DNA of 64,000 nt from Thiomicrospira microaerophila (GCF_000934765.1 NZ_JYNN01000003.1:1-64000); one strand, 5' to 3'. Positions 16,102 through 25,975 are shown, numbered from the stretch's first letter. Notes: generated by a model from the letters alone, not told the origin. Program-made: numbers and translations.

Positions 16102-18837
16102 CTAATTATCCTCCGACTGCATATCTTCATTATCAAGCGGCGTCGTACGCTGGGCCTTGACCTCAGGTAAACGCAAGGCCAACAGCGAAGGCGAATAAGC
16201 CAAGTCCTGCTCCTTAGTGAAGCGCATACTGGCATCACCCTGCGCTAGGGCTTGAGCAAGCTGCTCAACTTGTTGCATTAAGAAGTCGATAAAATCAGGC
16301 CATGCGACATCCTGCCAATCGCCTTTTTCGCTGATTTTATCCCAACTTTTACCGGTTTTTACAACCAGGCCTGGTTGCTCACTAAGCAGATTCCAATTAA
16401 CCCCCTTATCCGAACTCAACAAACCATAACCCAGCCCCGCAATCGGTGAATCAATCGCATGCAAATACACCGCTAATTGCGGCGCACGAATCGGTTCAGA
16501 CAGCAAATCGTTCACGCTGGCTTGACCGGTTTTATAATCCAATAACAGCGCGCCTTGCTCGGTTTGGTCAATGCGGTCTATCGAGATTTTAAAGCCGATA
16601 CCGGCAAGCGTAAGCTCCAGTTCTAACTCGGTCGCCGTCACTTCAAAGCCACATGGCCGCGCGCGCTCCAGCTCAATCCATTGTTGTAATAACACACCCA
16701 TCCGCTGCTGTTCTTGCGCCAGATAACTTGGCGAGAAATGCGATTGAAGCTGGCTAAATTCCTCGGCTAATAAATCCGCGAGTTGCTGATCTACTTGATC
16801 CGCTTCCATTGCTAACAGCGCGCTTTGAGTGCGCGTTTGTTGCCAAAAAAGTTGCAGGACACGATGTAAAATCCGCCCCTGGTCGGTACTGGCTAGGCCG
16901 TCTTCCACCGAATCCAAACCATACTTTGCACCTAAGCGATAATCAAAAAACGCCATCAAGGGACATAGCATTTGGGCTTTTAAAATCCCCGAACCGCCCG
17001 GCGCACGCTGCCCCGCTTCAAACGGTGGCGCTTGGTTATCCAACCGCCATTCGGCTTGGGGTCGTTGCAACCAGGCCTGGTGGCTAGCGCTGCAAAACGG
17101 CTGCGCGGGGTAATGATTGATTAAATCTTCAAGCAAGTTGGCGATCAATGGACTTGGAAGGCTCATCGCCTCCCCTTTCTGACGTGCATAACTCAACACC
17201 ACCCGAGGCGCACTGGCTTTCAAACGCTGGGTCAAGTGTTGCGCATAATGCAATTCACGCGGCGCATCACAACGCGGACACTGTTGCTGGCGCTGCCAAC
17301 TCAATGGCAAAAAGGCATTAGGCTGAGGGGGGCGTGGCCAAGCTTCGTCATTCAACCCCATCACCCAAAGCGCATCAAACGGCTGACCGCCAGCTTCGAG
17401 CATACCGATGACTTGAATCGGCTGGGTCCAGGTACTTTGTGCTTGATGCAGTGTTTGGGCGCAATAGGCTTGCCATTGGCTGAGCCAAGCGCTCAGGCTT
17501 TGCTTGCTCGGCATCGCGCGCAAACTGGCAAAACTTTGTAACGTGTCTAGCCATTTTTCGCGTTGCTGATAAATCTCTGAGCTAAAGCCTGCCAACTTGG
17601 CATCAAATAATCCGACCACTTGACTCACCCAGTCAGCAAATTGAACGAGATTAGGCGATGTGGGTGGGCTAATGTCGTGCATTTGAATTAAGAGTTTGCG
17701 CAAACTATCAGGCCAAGCAAGCTGTTCAGTTCGCTGCGCCAAGGCCGGCCAGTTTAACCGCGCCCATTGTAATTTACGCAGTTGATTATCCAAGCCCTGT
17801 AACCCACTCAGCTCACCCAATTGAAACGGCGAGGTGAGCCATTGACTCCAATCTTGATACACCAGCGGTTGTTTGGGTTGCGCTGCCATTTTTAAACTTT
17901 GGTGCAAAAACCCAACATAAGGCAGTTGGGTCAAAGGCGTGCCCAAAGAAATATTGTAAAGCCGCTCGGTTGAATGCTGAGCAAGTATAGGGTGATTTTC
18001 AAACGCTTGATATAAGGCATCATCCAACCAAAAGGCTAAGGGCGCTTTGATGTCAGCGACATTCGGCGCGACAACGGCCACCCGCAAGCTCAATACACTG
18101 TGCCCTTGCTCTATGGCGTTTTGCAGGGTTTGAGCGCAAAATAACGCCGCCTGTTGGCATTCATCCCGCAGGTCGGCGGCGGCATAGATTTGACCGGTTT
18201 GTGTTTGACCGATTTGTGTTTCCGTGTAGCCAAGCTCAGCCATAGTATGCTGGCATCCACGCAGGCTAGACAGGTTTTTCCAATGGTGCATCACCGGCGT
18301 CAGTTCGTCAAAACCATGCCATATCACCTGCTGCGGACAGCCACCCACGCCCTGCTCAAACCAAGCCAAACGCTGTTGCATTAAGCTTGGCTCGTCAATA
18401 AACCCGCGTTTTTCCAACCAGGCCTGGTAGTCCTGCGCACAAAGCGAGAACAGTTGGCTTTCTTCTGTAAAAAGCGCCTGCGAGGTCGTATCTTGCTGAT
18501 CACGGTAACTCTGCCATAAGCACCAGGCCTGGTAGAGTTGTTTAGCTGTATCCGCCAGGTTTAACAAGGGCGTTGGCGAATATTTTACAAGCAAAGTTTG
18601 CCATTGTTGAGTGGCCTCAAATACCGAGATTAAATGTTTAGGCAGACTCGGCAGCTCACCACGCAATAGCGCCTGCTGCTGCCAAGCTGACCAAAACTGG
18701 CTCCAAGTAAAAATACTCGGCGTCAAACTCACTTTTGCATCACTATCTAATGCAAATTGAACCTTCAATGCCTGACTAAGCCGCGAGTTCGCGGTGAGAT
18801 GAATAACCCGTTTGTCGGTAAACTTTTGTTCGCTCAT
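16102..18837 (-). CDS. addB: AddB-like PD-(D/E)XK nuclease partner of AddA
   Basis: 911 aa, similar in plan to the proteobacterial 'probable DNA repair protein' group of AddB-like proteins. The N-terminus (VIHLTANSRLSQALKVQF) lacks the Walker A seen in firmicute AddB. The middle has WVMGLNDEAWPRPPQPNAFL, then a CPRCDAPREL segment. The C-terminal nuclease shows LCPLMAFFDYRL, GRILHRVLQLFW and ISIDRIDQ...ALLLDYKTG, then QLAVYLHA, the PD-(D/E)XK core. Its start overlaps the yhcG-type gene by 4 bp (ATGA), which suggests translational coupling. Four palindrome copies lie inside. Function as an AddA partner is inferred from family and adjacency. Confidence 0.82.
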   Translation of the reverse strand: MSEQKFTDKRVIHLTANSRLSQALKVQFALDSDAKVSLTPSIFTWSQFWSAWQQQALLRGELPSLPKHLISVFEATQQWQTLLVKYSPTPLLNLADTAKQLYQAWCLWQSYRDQQDTTSQALFTEESQLFSLCAQDYQAWLEKRGFIDEPSLMQQRLAWFEQGVGGCPQQVIWHGFDELTPVMHHWKNLSSLRGCQHTMAELGYTETQIGQTQTGQIYAAADLRDECQQAALFCAQTLQNAIEQGHSVLSLRVAVVAPNVADIKAPLAFWLDDALYQAFENHPILAQHSTERLYNISLGTPLTQLPYVGFLHQSLKMAAQPKQPLVYQDWSQWLTSPFQLGELSGLQGLDNQLRKLQWARLNWPALAQRTEQLAWPDSLRKLLIQMHDISPPTSPNLVQFADWVSQVVGLFDAKLAGFSSEIYQQREKWLDTLQSFASLRAMPSKQSLSAWLSQWQAYCAQTLHQAQSTWTQPIQVIGMLEAGGQPFDALWVMGLNDEAWPRPPQPNAFLPLSWQRQQQCPRCDAPRELHYAQHLTQRLKASAPRVVLSYARQKGEAMSLPSPLIANLLEDLINHYPAQPFCSASHQAWLQRPQAEWRLDNQAPPFEAGQRAPGGSGILKAQMLCPLMAFFDYRLGAKYGLDSVEDGLASTDQGRILHRVLQLFWQQTRTQSALLAMEADQVDQQLADLLAEEFSQLQSHFSPSYLAQEQQRMGVLLQQWIELERARPCGFEVTATELELELTLAGIGFKISIDRIDQTEQGALLLDYKTGQASVNDLLSEPIRAPQLAVYLHAIDSPIAGLGYGLLSSDKGVNWNLLSEQPGLVVKTGKSWDKISEKGDWQDVAWPDFIDFLMQQVEQLAQALAQGDASMRFTKEQDLAYSPSLLALRLPEVKAQRTTPLDNEDMQSEDN
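16364..16375. repeat. Dispersed palindrome ACCAGGCCTGGT, copy 4
   Basis: Inside addB, in the other reading frame (PGLV); full AACCAGGCCTGGTT form. Confidence 0.85.
17070..17081. repeat. Dispersed palindrome ACCAGGCCTGGT, copy 5
   Basis: Inside addB, read as HQAWL. Confidence 0.85.
18417..18428. repeat. Dispersed palindrome ACCAGGCCTGGT, copy 6
   Basis: Inside addB, read as YQAWL. Confidence 0.85.
18522..18533. repeat. Dispersed palindrome ACCAGGCCTGGT, copy 7
   Basis: Inside addB, read as YQAWC, 105 bp from copy 6. Confidence 0.85.
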
Positions 18838-19943
18838 GCCTTGCCCTCTTCGCTTTCCGCTGCCTGCAATTCGCGCTCGATTTGTTCAATGCTGGGCAGG
18901 CTGCTTTCAAGCGTTTCCGGCAGAGCGCGGGTCAGCTCGTAGCTGGAAACGCCGATGGGTTTATCAAAACCCCGCAAGGCATACTCGGCCAGCACCCTGT
19001 TGGGTTGCTGACACAGGATCAGGCCGATGGTGGGTTGATCGGTTTCGTGGCGGAGCTTGTCATCCACCACATTGCAGTAGAAGTTGATTTTTCCGGCGTA
19101 TTCGGGTTTGAAGTCGCCACGCTTGAGCTCAATCACCACATAGCAACGCAGCTTGAGATGATAAAACAGCAGATCAATATAGAAGTCCTGCTCGCCGATA
19201 TCAAGATGGTATTGCCGCCCGACAAAGGCAAAGCCCTGCCCGAGCTCCAGCAGAAACTTTTCCAGATGAGCGACCAGCCCGGTTTCCAGTTCGCGTTCGT
19301 GAAAACCCGACTCGAGGGTCAAAAAGTCAAACAGATAAGGGTCTTTCAGCGTTTGCTGCACCAAGTCGGAGTCAGGAGCGGGCAGACGGCTGGCAAAGTT
19401 GCTAATGGCCCGTCCTTGGCGGTGGTGCGCAGCAGATTCAATCTGCATCACTAGGATATTGCGGCTCCAGCCATTATTCACGGCGGCTTGCATGTACCAG
19501 CGGCGAGTGGGCAAATCTTTGACCTTAGCCATCAGTTCGGCGTGATGCCCCCAGGGGACAGACTGCAGCAGTTCAGCGGGGAAAAGTGCCGCAGCTTGTG
19601 GCACTTCTGACGGGACATCCGTTTGTGCCACGGCTTGTGGCACAAAATTGAGCCGTGGATATTCGCGGTAGAAAGCCAGCATGCGCTTGATATTGCGTTC
19701 GGAAAACCCCTTCTCTTCGGGTAACGCATTGTGCAAGTCACGCGCGAGGCGTGGAATCACACCGGCACCCCAGCCTTCCTGTTGCTGGCGACTATTGATC
19801 AGCTCGCCAATTTCCCAATAAAGCCGGATCAGCTCGGCATTGACCGCCAACACGGCGCGCGTCTGAGCGTGGCGAACGCGTTGCTTGATGTCGGTTAGCA
19901 AGCCGGTATAGCCGATGGGTAAACTCCCTGCGTTGTCACTCAT
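18834..19943 (-). CDS. YhcG-type PD-(D/E)XK nuclease domain protein (DUF1016)
   Basis: 369 aa, full length for the family. The N-terminal DUF1016 part ([40 protein letters not shown]) is followed by the C-terminal nuclease-like domain: [16 protein letters not shown], then the core [20 protein letters not shown] with KRGDF, the D...ELK pattern. Members often lie beside type I restriction-modification genes. That fits here, because the small gene directly upstream (4-bp overlap) looks like an HsdM remnant. Its own end overlaps addB by 4 bp. By eye the gene is richer in G+C than addAB and ygjP on either side, which suggests horizontal origin. Biological role is unproven. Confidence 0.85.
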   Translation of the reverse strand: MSDNAGSLPIGYTGLLTDIKQRVRHAQTRAVLAVNAELIRLYWEIGELINSRQQQEGWGAGVIPRLARDLHNALPEEKGFSERNIKRMLAFYREYPRLNFVPQAVAQTDVPSEVPQAAALFPAELLQSVPWGHHAELMAKVKDLPTRRWYMQAAVNNGWSRNILVMQIESAAHHRQGRAISNFASRLPAPDSDLVQQTLKDPYLFDFLTLESGFHERELETGLVAHLEKFLLELGQGFAFVGRQYHLDIGEQDFYIDLLFYHLKLRCYVVIELKRGDFKPEYAGKINFYCNVVDDKLRHETDQPTIGLILCQQPNRVLAEYALRGFDKPIGVSSYELTRALPETLESSLPSIEQIERELQAAESEEGKA

Positions 19944-20152
19944 GCCACTATCTCCTCACCTTCAATTTCCACCACAATCGCATCAATGTCCCTGCACATA
20001 CGGTCGATTTTGGCGACGGTGGTTTTTAGTTCGCCATTACGTTTTGTAATATCAATTTTTTCGCGAGTGTCTTTGGCTTCGACATCGTTGCTGACGCATA
20101 GATTGTAGCTGTAGTCGCAGTCATTGGCGGCGCGTTGTTGCATGCTGGACAT
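19940..20152 (-). pseudogene. Remnant of a type I restriction-modification methylase (HsdM C-terminal tail)
   Basis: 70 codons. [12 protein letters not shown] followed by [20 protein letters not shown] and [20 protein letters not shown] resembles the extreme C-terminus of HsdM N6-adenine methylases, which ends in a coiled-coil of this kind. No SAM-binding (FxGxG) or NPPF/NPPY motif exists here or nearby, so the catalytic gene has been lost, leaving an in-frame tail with a usable ATG. It overlaps the YhcG-type gene by 4 bp. It may still be translated as a leader that couples to that gene. Assignment to HsdM is by pattern and context, moderately sure. Confidence 0.6.
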
Positions 20153-20163
20153 AGCGTATTTCC

Positions 20164-20865
20164 TTATAAACCATAGAGCTGACTAATAATCGGATGTCCG
20201 TTTTGTTTTAGCCAAGCTCTGGCTTGGTCTGTGTCGGGATAGTGGTGACGCGACAGCTGCCAGAAGGCAGGCGAATGATTCATGTGAGTTAAATGACAAA
20301 GCTCATGCACGATAACATAGTCCACCACCCATTGTGGCAACCCGATTAACATCCAGTTTAATTGAATGCGCCCATGACGATCACAACTTCCCCAACGCGC
20401 TTTATAGGTTTTGATTTGCAGTCGCGTCGGCTGAAAACCTGTCTGCGCCACCCAATAATTAAAACGTGAAGGCAGCCATTCATTCACCCGCTCTAAATAC
20501 CAGTAGAACAACGCTTGTTTAGGATCTGTTTCAGAAGGGATTAAAAGATGCCCATCACGCGGCTGTACGACACACCCCTCACCTTGCACTAAAACCAAAC
20601 CCTCACCCAAAAACGGCCAACGCTCGCCAACTGAGCCGGTATATACCACTGGCTGAGGTTTTAAAGCTAGTTTTGAAAGCTGTTCTTCTAACCAGGCCTG
20701 GTTGGCCGATGCAAAGGATTCAATGTACTTAAAGGGAACATTCGGCGGCGATAATATCGCCACCTCACCCGTCGGCGAAATACGCAAAGCTAGACGTTTG
20801 CGCCTTGAGTTGATTTTGATTGGAATACGCTGCTTACCAAGCTGAACGCCATTCTGATATGACAT
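20164..20865 (-). CDS. YgjP-like (SprT/M48-related, DUF45) zinc metalloprotease
   Basis: 233 aa. The family core is clear: an N-terminal strand region ([20 protein letters not shown]), the [20 protein letters not shown] motif, then the zinc site [20 protein letters not shown] (HExxH at 187-191, third ligand expected in the following HSPAFW region). Family members are predicted metal-dependent hydrolases; E. coli YgjP has been described as having UTP pyrophosphatase activity. The ATG follows the prfC stop directly (TAAATG), so the two are likely co-transcribed. One palindrome copy lies inside (ANQAWLEE). Confidence 0.87.
   Translation of the reverse strand: MSYQNGVQLGKQRIPIKINSRRKRLALRISPTGEVAILSPPNVPFKYIESFASANQAWLEEQLSKLALKPQPVVYTGSVGERWPFLGEGLVLVQGEGCVVQPRDGHLLIPSETDPKQALFYWYLERVNEWLPSRFNYWVAQTGFQPTRLQIKTYKARWGSCDRHGRIQLNWMLIGLPQWVVDYVIVHELCHLTHMNHSPAFWQLSRHHYPDTDQARAWLKQNGHPIISQLYGL
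20691..20702. repeat. Dispersed palindrome ACCAGGCCTGGT, copy 8
   Basis: Inside the ygjP-like gene, read as NQAWL; full AACCAGGCCTGGTT form. Confidence 0.85.
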
Positions 20866-22440
20866 TTAGTGCTCGCGAGTGGCTACGAATTTTAATTTTG
20901 GCCAGCGTTCTTCGGTTAGCTGTAAATTAACCCGCGTTGGGGCGATATAGACCAGTTGATCGGCGGCATCGTAGGCGACGTTGTCGGTCACCTTATCGAG
21001 GAACTTATCAATTTCTGCCTTGTCGCCAATAATCCAGCGCGCGGTGGCGACGTTGACCGGTTCAAATTGGCAGGTTACCTTGTATTCATCGGCTAATCGT
21101 TGTGCGACTACTTCAAACTGCAAAATACCCACGGCGCCCAAAATTAAATCGTTGTTTATCACAGGGCGGTATAACTGGGTCGCGCCTTCCTCGGATAATT
21201 GAGTTAAGCCTTTTTGCAAGGCTTTCATTTTCATTGGGTCTTTTAAACGTGCGCGGCGGAACAGCTCAGGCGCAAAGTTTGGGATACCGGTAAACTTTAG
21301 GATTTCGCCTTCGGTAAAGGTATCGCCGATTTTTATTGTGCCATGATTATGCAGCCCAATGATATCGCCTGGATAGGCTTCTTCGGCCTGTTCACGTTTA
21401 TTGGCTAAAAAGGTAATGGCTTTAGATATTTTGACATCCTTGCCAATGCGAACGTGTTTAAGTTTTTTACCGGCTTCATACTTACCCGATACTATGCGCA
21501 TAAACGCTACACGGTCACGGTGTGCGGGGTCCATATTGGCCTGAATTTTGAACACAAAACCGGTCATTTTATCTTCATCCGCTTTGACGAATCGGTCTTC
21601 GGTTTCACGGCCTTTGGGCGGCGGCGCATACTGCGCAAAGCCATCCAACAACTCTTGTAAACCAAAGTTATTCACCGCCGAACCAAAGAAAACCGGGGTT
21701 TGTTTTCCCGTTAAAAAACGCTCTAAATCGAATTCATGGCTCGCGCCGCGCACCAATTCAATTTCATCACGTAGTTCATCGGCCATACTGCCAATCAGTT
21801 CATCGAGTCGAGGATTGTCTATTCCTTGAATAAGCTCACCTTCACCGGCACGTTGTCCGTCGGCTTGGGCAAACAAGCGAATCGTGTCGTTATAGATATT
21901 GTAAATCCCTTTAAAGCGCTTACCCATGCCAATTGGCCAAATCATCGGGGCGCATTCAATCTTTAACACCTCTTCCACTTCGTCCAACAACTCGATCGGC
22001 TCTTTGCCCTCACGGTCCATTTTGTTGATGAAGGTTAAAATCGGCGTATCCCGCAGACGACAGACTTCCATCAATTTAATGGTTCTGTCCTCTACCCCTT
22101 TAGCCACGTCAATCACCATTAGCGCCGAATCCACCGCGGTCAGCACCCGATAGGTATCTTCGGAGAAATCCTCATGCCCCGGGGTATCTAGCAGATTCAT
22201 CATCACGTCTTTATAAGGAAACTGCATCACCGATGAGGCGACAGAAATTCCACGCTCCTGCTCCATTTTCATCCAGTCTGAGGTTGCACCGCGATCGGTT
22301 TTTCGGCTTTTAACCGCACCGGCCATTTGAATCGCGCCACCGTATAATAGGAGTTTTTCAGTGACGGTAGTTTTACCCGCATCCGGGTGAGAGATAATCG
22401 CAAAGGTGCGACGACGTGTGGTTTCTAAAATCAATGACAT
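20866..22440 (-). CDS. prfC: Peptide chain release factor 3 (RF3)
   Basis: 524 aa, normal length. The GTPase domain has G1 [15 protein letters not shown], the [14 protein letters not shown] switch region, G3 [16 protein letters not shown] and G4 INKMDRE. EF-Tu-like domain II and the RF3-specific C-terminal domain ([34 protein letters not shown]) follow. RF3 uses GTP to recycle RF1/RF2 from the ribosome after termination. It lies downstream of secF with a 69-bp gap containing a small hairpin. Confidence 0.97.
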   Translation of the reverse strand: MSLILETTRRRTFAIISHPDAGKTTVTEKLLLYGGAIQMAGAVKSRKTDRGATSDWMKMEQERGISVASSVMQFPYKDVMMNLLDTPGHEDFSEDTYRVLTAVDSALMVIDVAKGVEDRTIKLMEVCRLRDTPILTFINKMDREGKEPIELLDEVEEVLKIECAPMIWPIGMGKRFKGIYNIYNDTIRLFAQADGQRAGEGELIQGIDNPRLDELIGSMADELRDEIELVRGASHEFDLERFLTGKQTPVFFGSAVNNFGLQELLDGFAQYAPPPKGRETEDRFVKADEDKMTGFVFKIQANMDPAHRDRVAFMRIVSGKYEAGKKLKHVRIGKDVKISKAITFLANKREQAEEAYPGDIIGLHNHGTIKIGDTFTEGEILKFTGIPNFAPELFRRARLKDPMKMKALQKGLTQLSEEGATQLYRPVINNDLILGAVGILQFEVVAQRLADEYKVTCQFEPVNVATARWIIGDKAEIDKFLDKVTDNVAYDAADQLVYIAPTRVNLQLTEERWPKLKFVATREH

Positions 22441-22470
22441 GGTTTTCTACTTATTAATCAGATAGTGACA

Positions 22471-22491
22471 CGCCCAAACGGGTATTGGGCG
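22471..22491 (-). other. Hairpin between secF and prfC
   Basis: CGCCCAA (22471-22477) pairs with TTGGGCG (22485-22491) over a 7-nt loop. No T-run follows on the minus strand, so this is more likely an mRNA processing or stability element than a terminator. Confidence 0.35.
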
Positions 22492-22509
22492 CGTGTTGAA
22501 ATTAACGCT

Positions 22510-23544
22510 TTAGAGGCTTTCGTTTGTTTTCGCTCGTTTAGCTTCCGCTTCTAAAAAGGCACGTTTTAAATCGTCATCCTCTTCTTCCTCACCGTTCTCT
22601 TTTTGTTTCTTAACCGGTGGCATTAGGTCCTGCTTCGACACACCTAACGCCAAGGCTGTGCTACTCGCCACATAAATCGACGAATAGGTTCCCACCACAA
22701 CACCCACAATCAAGGCCGTGGCAAAGCCATGAATAATCTCACCGCCCAGCGTAAACAAAGCGGCTAAAACCATCAATGTGGTTAAGGAGGTCATCAAAGT
22801 TCGCCCTAGCATGTCATTCAACGCCTTGTTACTCACCTCAACCGGGGTGCCATCCCTAACAGTGCGGAAGTTTTCTCGCACTCGGTCGAACACCACAATC
22901 GTGTCGTTGAGCGAGTAACCTATGATGGCGAGCAACGCCGCTAGCACGGTTAAATCAAACTGCATCTGGGTCCAAGCAAAGATACCGACGGTGATCGTCA
23001 CGTCATGCACCAGAGCGGCAATCGCGCCCAATGAAAAACGAAACTCAAAGCGTAACGCCACATAGATCAGTATCCCGATGAGCGCATACAGCACCGCTAA
23101 CGCGCCATCGGTAGTTAACTCTTCACCCACCTGAGGGCCAACAAACTCAACGCGGCGTAGTTCGATCTTGTCGCTGGTGGCTTTTTGCAGCGCATCCATC
23201 ACCTCATTGCTCAAGGTCGCCGAGGCCATGCCTTCACGCGGCGCAATTCGAATCAGCACTTCACGCGATGAGCCAAAATGCTGAACCTGCGCTTCTTCAT
23301 AGCCTGCGGTGGCTAAATCCTGACGAATCAGATTTAAATCCGCACCTTGCGGATACGTCAGTTCAATAATCGTCCCCCCGGTAAAGTCCACCCCCAGGTT
23401 AAGACCTTTATACCAGATGCCGAAAATGGAACCCGCGATTAAAATCAACGAGAAAACCACCGCTGGATAGCGGATTTTCATAAAGTTTATCTTGCCAAAA
23501 TCAGTTTGACTTGGGCTTTCAATGGTTTGTGTTGTGTCCGTCAT
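22510..23544 (-). CDS. secF: Protein translocase subunit SecF
   Basis: 344 aa, with six predicted membrane helices and the large periplasmic loop between the first two. Typical SecF motifs are seen: FTGGTIIEL, VEFVGPQVGEEL, ALVHDVTITVGIFA, GYSLNDTIVVFDRVRENFRT and the TSLTTLMVLAALFTLGGEII region. With SecD it uses the proton motive force to pull secreted proteins across the inner membrane. A highly acidic, charged C-terminal tail (GEEEEDDDLKRAF) faces the cytoplasm. AGGAG lies 6 nt before the ATG; it starts 10 bp after secD. Confidence 0.97.
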   Translation of the reverse strand: MTDTTQTIESPSQTDFGKINFMKIRYPAVVFSLILIAGSIFGIWYKGLNLGVDFTGGTIIELTYPQGADLNLIRQDLATAGYEEAQVQHFGSSREVLIRIAPREGMASATLSNEVMDALQKATSDKIELRRVEFVGPQVGEELTTDGALAVLYALIGILIYVALRFEFRFSLGAIAALVHDVTITVGIFAWTQMQFDLTVLAALLAIIGYSLNDTIVVFDRVRENFRTVRDGTPVEVSNKALNDMLGRTLMTSLTTLMVLAALFTLGGEIIHGFATALIVGVVVGTYSSIYVASSTALALGVSKQDLMPPVKKQKENGEEEEDDDLKRAFLEAEAKRAKTNESL

Positions 23545-23553
23545 TTCAAGCTC

Positions 23554-25437
23554 CTAAATCGACAGTTTCTTAACCGGCTTATTGCCATACAGCATATTGA
23601 CAATCGCGCGGGTGCCTAAAATGGCGGTAAACATCGAGGTGATAATCCCAATCGTCAAGGTAATCGCAAAGCCTTTAATTGGACCAGTACCAAAACTAAA
23701 CAATACAATCGCCGCCAGCAGTGTCGTGATATTCGCATCGGCAATGGTGATAAACGCCTTCTCATAGCCCGCATGAATCGCGGTTTGTATCGAGGAGTTT
23801 TTCAGCTCCTCTTTGATCCGCTCAAATATCAGCACATTGGCATCCACCGCCATACCCACCGTTAACACGATCCCGGCAATACCCGGTAGGGTTAAGGTCG
23901 CTTGCATTAAAGACAAGACCGCGACAATCAACACGAGGTTTAACGTCAATGCGATATTGGCAATCATGCCAAAGGTTTTATAACGCCAAGCCATAATAAT
24001 CAATACTAGGATAAAACCGACAATCACCGACATTAAGCCTTGATCAATGTTGTCTTGACCTAAGCTAGGGCCTACAGTACGCTCTTCCACAATTTCCATC
24101 GGCGCCGCTAACGCACCCGCACGAAGTAATAATGCTAAATTTTGTGCTTCTTGGGAGCTTGAAATACCGGTAATTTGAAAACGGTTGGCAAACTGATCTC
24201 GAATCACCGCCGCGTTAATCACATCCCGCGTCACGATGCGTTCACGCACCATTTCACCATCACGCTCAACCGTTTCAACACGACTTTCAATAAACACCAC
24301 CGCCATGCGGTTGCCAATATTGTCACGCGTGGTCGCCAACATCCGACGTCCACCGGCACTATCCAATGTCACACTTACCTGCGGTGAACCCTGCTGCGCA
24401 TCGATACCCGATTGAGCGTTAATCACGCTCTCACCCGAAACAATAATGCTTCGTTGCAACAAAATTGGTCGTCCATCACGGAAAGTATAAAGCTGTGAAT
24501 TCGGAGGCACTACGCCTGTGCGCACGGCACGCTCGGCATCACCGCGTTCATCAACTAGCCTAAATTCAAGCGTCGCGGTGGCACCTAAAATTTCTTTTGC
24601 TCTTGCCGTGTCTTGTACACCCGGTAATTGCACCACAATACGGCGCTCACCCTGCTGCTGAATAATCGGCTCGGCTACACCTAATTCATTAATACGGTTG
24701 CGTAGCGTCGTAATGTTTTGTTGCAGGGCAAACTTTTTGGTTTCGTCAATCACGCGTGAAGATAGACGTAATTCAATTAAAGCTTGGCCCTCCTCATCTA
24801 CTGAGCGAGACTCAAGCTCATTACGATATTCACGGCTTAATAAACTAAACCCTTGATCACGGGCATCAGGCGTGCGGAAAAGCACCCGTAAGGTTTCGGC
24901 TTGATAATCAATTGCTTGGTAGCGAATACGCGCATCACGTAACAGCACACGAATTTCATCATCAAAACGTCGGTATGCACCCTCTACTGCGGCATCCATA
25001 TCCACATCCATTAAGAAGTGCACCCCGCCGCGCAAATCCAAACCTAAATACATCGGCTGTCCACCGAGTGAACGTAGCCAGTTGGGTGTCGCCGGCGCGA
25101 GGTTAAGGGCGACGATCGCTTGACGACCAAAGGTTTCACGGATTAGATCATTCGCGCGTAACTGGGTTTCAACATCATCAAACCGAATAAGGTATTGTTG
25201 ACCATCAAATACCATTGATTTAGGCACTAGGCCTGCTTGCGCCAAGGTCGTTTCGATTTGCTCGGTGGTTTGTGCGTTAAACTGCCCAACTTGTGCAGGT
25301 GACACCTGAACCGCAGGGTCATCGCCAAACAGGTTGGGCATCGCATAGGTCAAACCCAACACCACAGCGATGATGAGTACAAGATATTTCCACATCGGAA
25401 AACGATTAGAAATAAGGTTACGTTGAGATTCAAACAT
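23554..25437 (-). CDS. secD: Protein translocase subunit SecD
   Basis: 627 aa. N-terminal membrane helix (WKYLVLIIAVVLGLTYAMP), the LGLDLRGGVHFLMDVD motif, the long periplasmic P1 region with TTLRNRINELGVAEPIIQQQ and RIVVQLPGVQDTARAKEILG, and five C-terminal helices including AGIVLTVGMAVDANVLIFER. It works with SecF and YajC at SecYEG. Transcripts from yajC probably terminate in part at the strong hairpin upstream (25510-25531), so secDF may have its own promoter or rely on read-through. Confidence 0.97.
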   Translation of the reverse strand: MFESQRNLISNRFPMWKYLVLIIAVVLGLTYAMPNLFGDDPAVQVSPAQVGQFNAQTTEQIETTLAQAGLVPKSMVFDGQQYLIRFDDVETQLRANDLIRETFGRQAIVALNLAPATPNWLRSLGGQPMYLGLDLRGGVHFLMDVDMDAAVEGAYRRFDDEIRVLLRDARIRYQAIDYQAETLRVLFRTPDARDQGFSLLSREYRNELESRSVDEEGQALIELRLSSRVIDETKKFALQQNITTLRNRINELGVAEPIIQQQGERRIVVQLPGVQDTARAKEILGATATLEFRLVDERGDAERAVRTGVVPPNSQLYTFRDGRPILLQRSIIVSGESVINAQSGIDAQQGSPQVSVTLDSAGGRRMLATTRDNIGNRMAVVFIESRVETVERDGEMVRERIVTRDVINAAVIRDQFANRFQITGISSSQEAQNLALLLRAGALAAPMEIVEERTVGPSLGQDNIDQGLMSVIVGFILVLIIMAWRYKTFGMIANIALTLNLVLIVAVLSLMQATLTLPGIAGIVLTVGMAVDANVLIFERIKEELKNSSIQTAIHAGYEKAFITIADANITTLLAAIVLFSFGTGPIKGFAITLTIGIITSMFTAILGTRAIVNMLYGNKPVKKLSI

Positions 25438-25509
25438 GGATTTTGCCTTTAGATGGGCTGAGTGCCAAATGACACATTAAGATCAATTTTAAAACAAACA
25501 ATTTAATGT

Positions 25510-25531
25510 AAAAAAGGGGCAAACGCCCCTT
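25510..25531 (-). terminator. Strong rho-independent terminator between yajC and secD
   Basis: On the minus strand AAGGGGC (25531-25525), loop GTTT and GCCCCTT (25520-25514) are followed by T (complement of 25515-25510). It lies 18 bp after the yajC stop and 72 bp before the secD start. Confidence 0.85.
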
Positions 25532-25549
25532 TGCTTCCGAATCAGCCGA

Positions 25550-25975
25550 TTAGTTCTGCTTTTCGGTTTTCTCGGTTTTTTCCGTTGATTCTGAATCTAT
25601 CTCAGCATCATCTTCATCTTTCTTCGTGTTTTTGTTATCCACTCTTGCCGCCGTGCCTTTTAATGTACCCTTAGGCAGTAAACGCGCGATATTTTGACGA
25701 TCCACCTTAACCACAACATTCGGCGCAATCTCAAGGTCACAAAAGGCTTCATCCAAATCACGAATCTTGCCGCCTATACCGCCATAAGTAATGATTTCAT
25801 CGCCTTTTTGTACTTCGCTCACTAGTTTACGGTGTTCTTTAACTTTCTTTTGCTGTGGGCGAATCAATAAGAAATAGAAAATAACGAATAGCAAAATAAG
25901 TGGAATTAAACCTTCCCAACCCGCGCCGCCAGAACCGCCGCCATCAGCCATTGCATTACTAATAAAAAAATCCAT
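25550..25975 (-). CDS. yajC: Sec translocon accessory subunit YajC
   Basis: 141 aa from the chosen start. A single N-terminal membrane helix (LIPLILLFVIFYFLLIRPQQ) ends in the family-defining RPQQKK, then EVQKGDEIITYGGIGGKI. The C-terminal extension is rich in Glu/Lys/Thr repeats (ESTEKTEKTEKQN) and is longer than in the 110-residue E. coli protein. GGAG precedes the ATG at 25975 by 6 nt and lies inside the longer frame that begins at 25987. YajC forms a complex with SecDF. Confidence 0.95.
   Translation of the reverse strand: MDFFISNAMADGGGSGGAGWEGLIPLILLFVIFYFLLIRPQQKKVKEHRKLVSEVQKGDEIITYGGIGGKIRDLDEAFCDLEIAPNVVVKVDRQNIARLLPKGTLKGTAARVDNKNTKKDEDDAEIDSESTEKTEKTEKQN

Noticed and set aside
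18882-19454. 190-codon plus-strand open frame antisense to the YhcG-type gene
   Set aside because: It mirrors a well-supported nuclease gene, has no recognisable domain and no ribosome-binding site; open by codon bias of the real gene.
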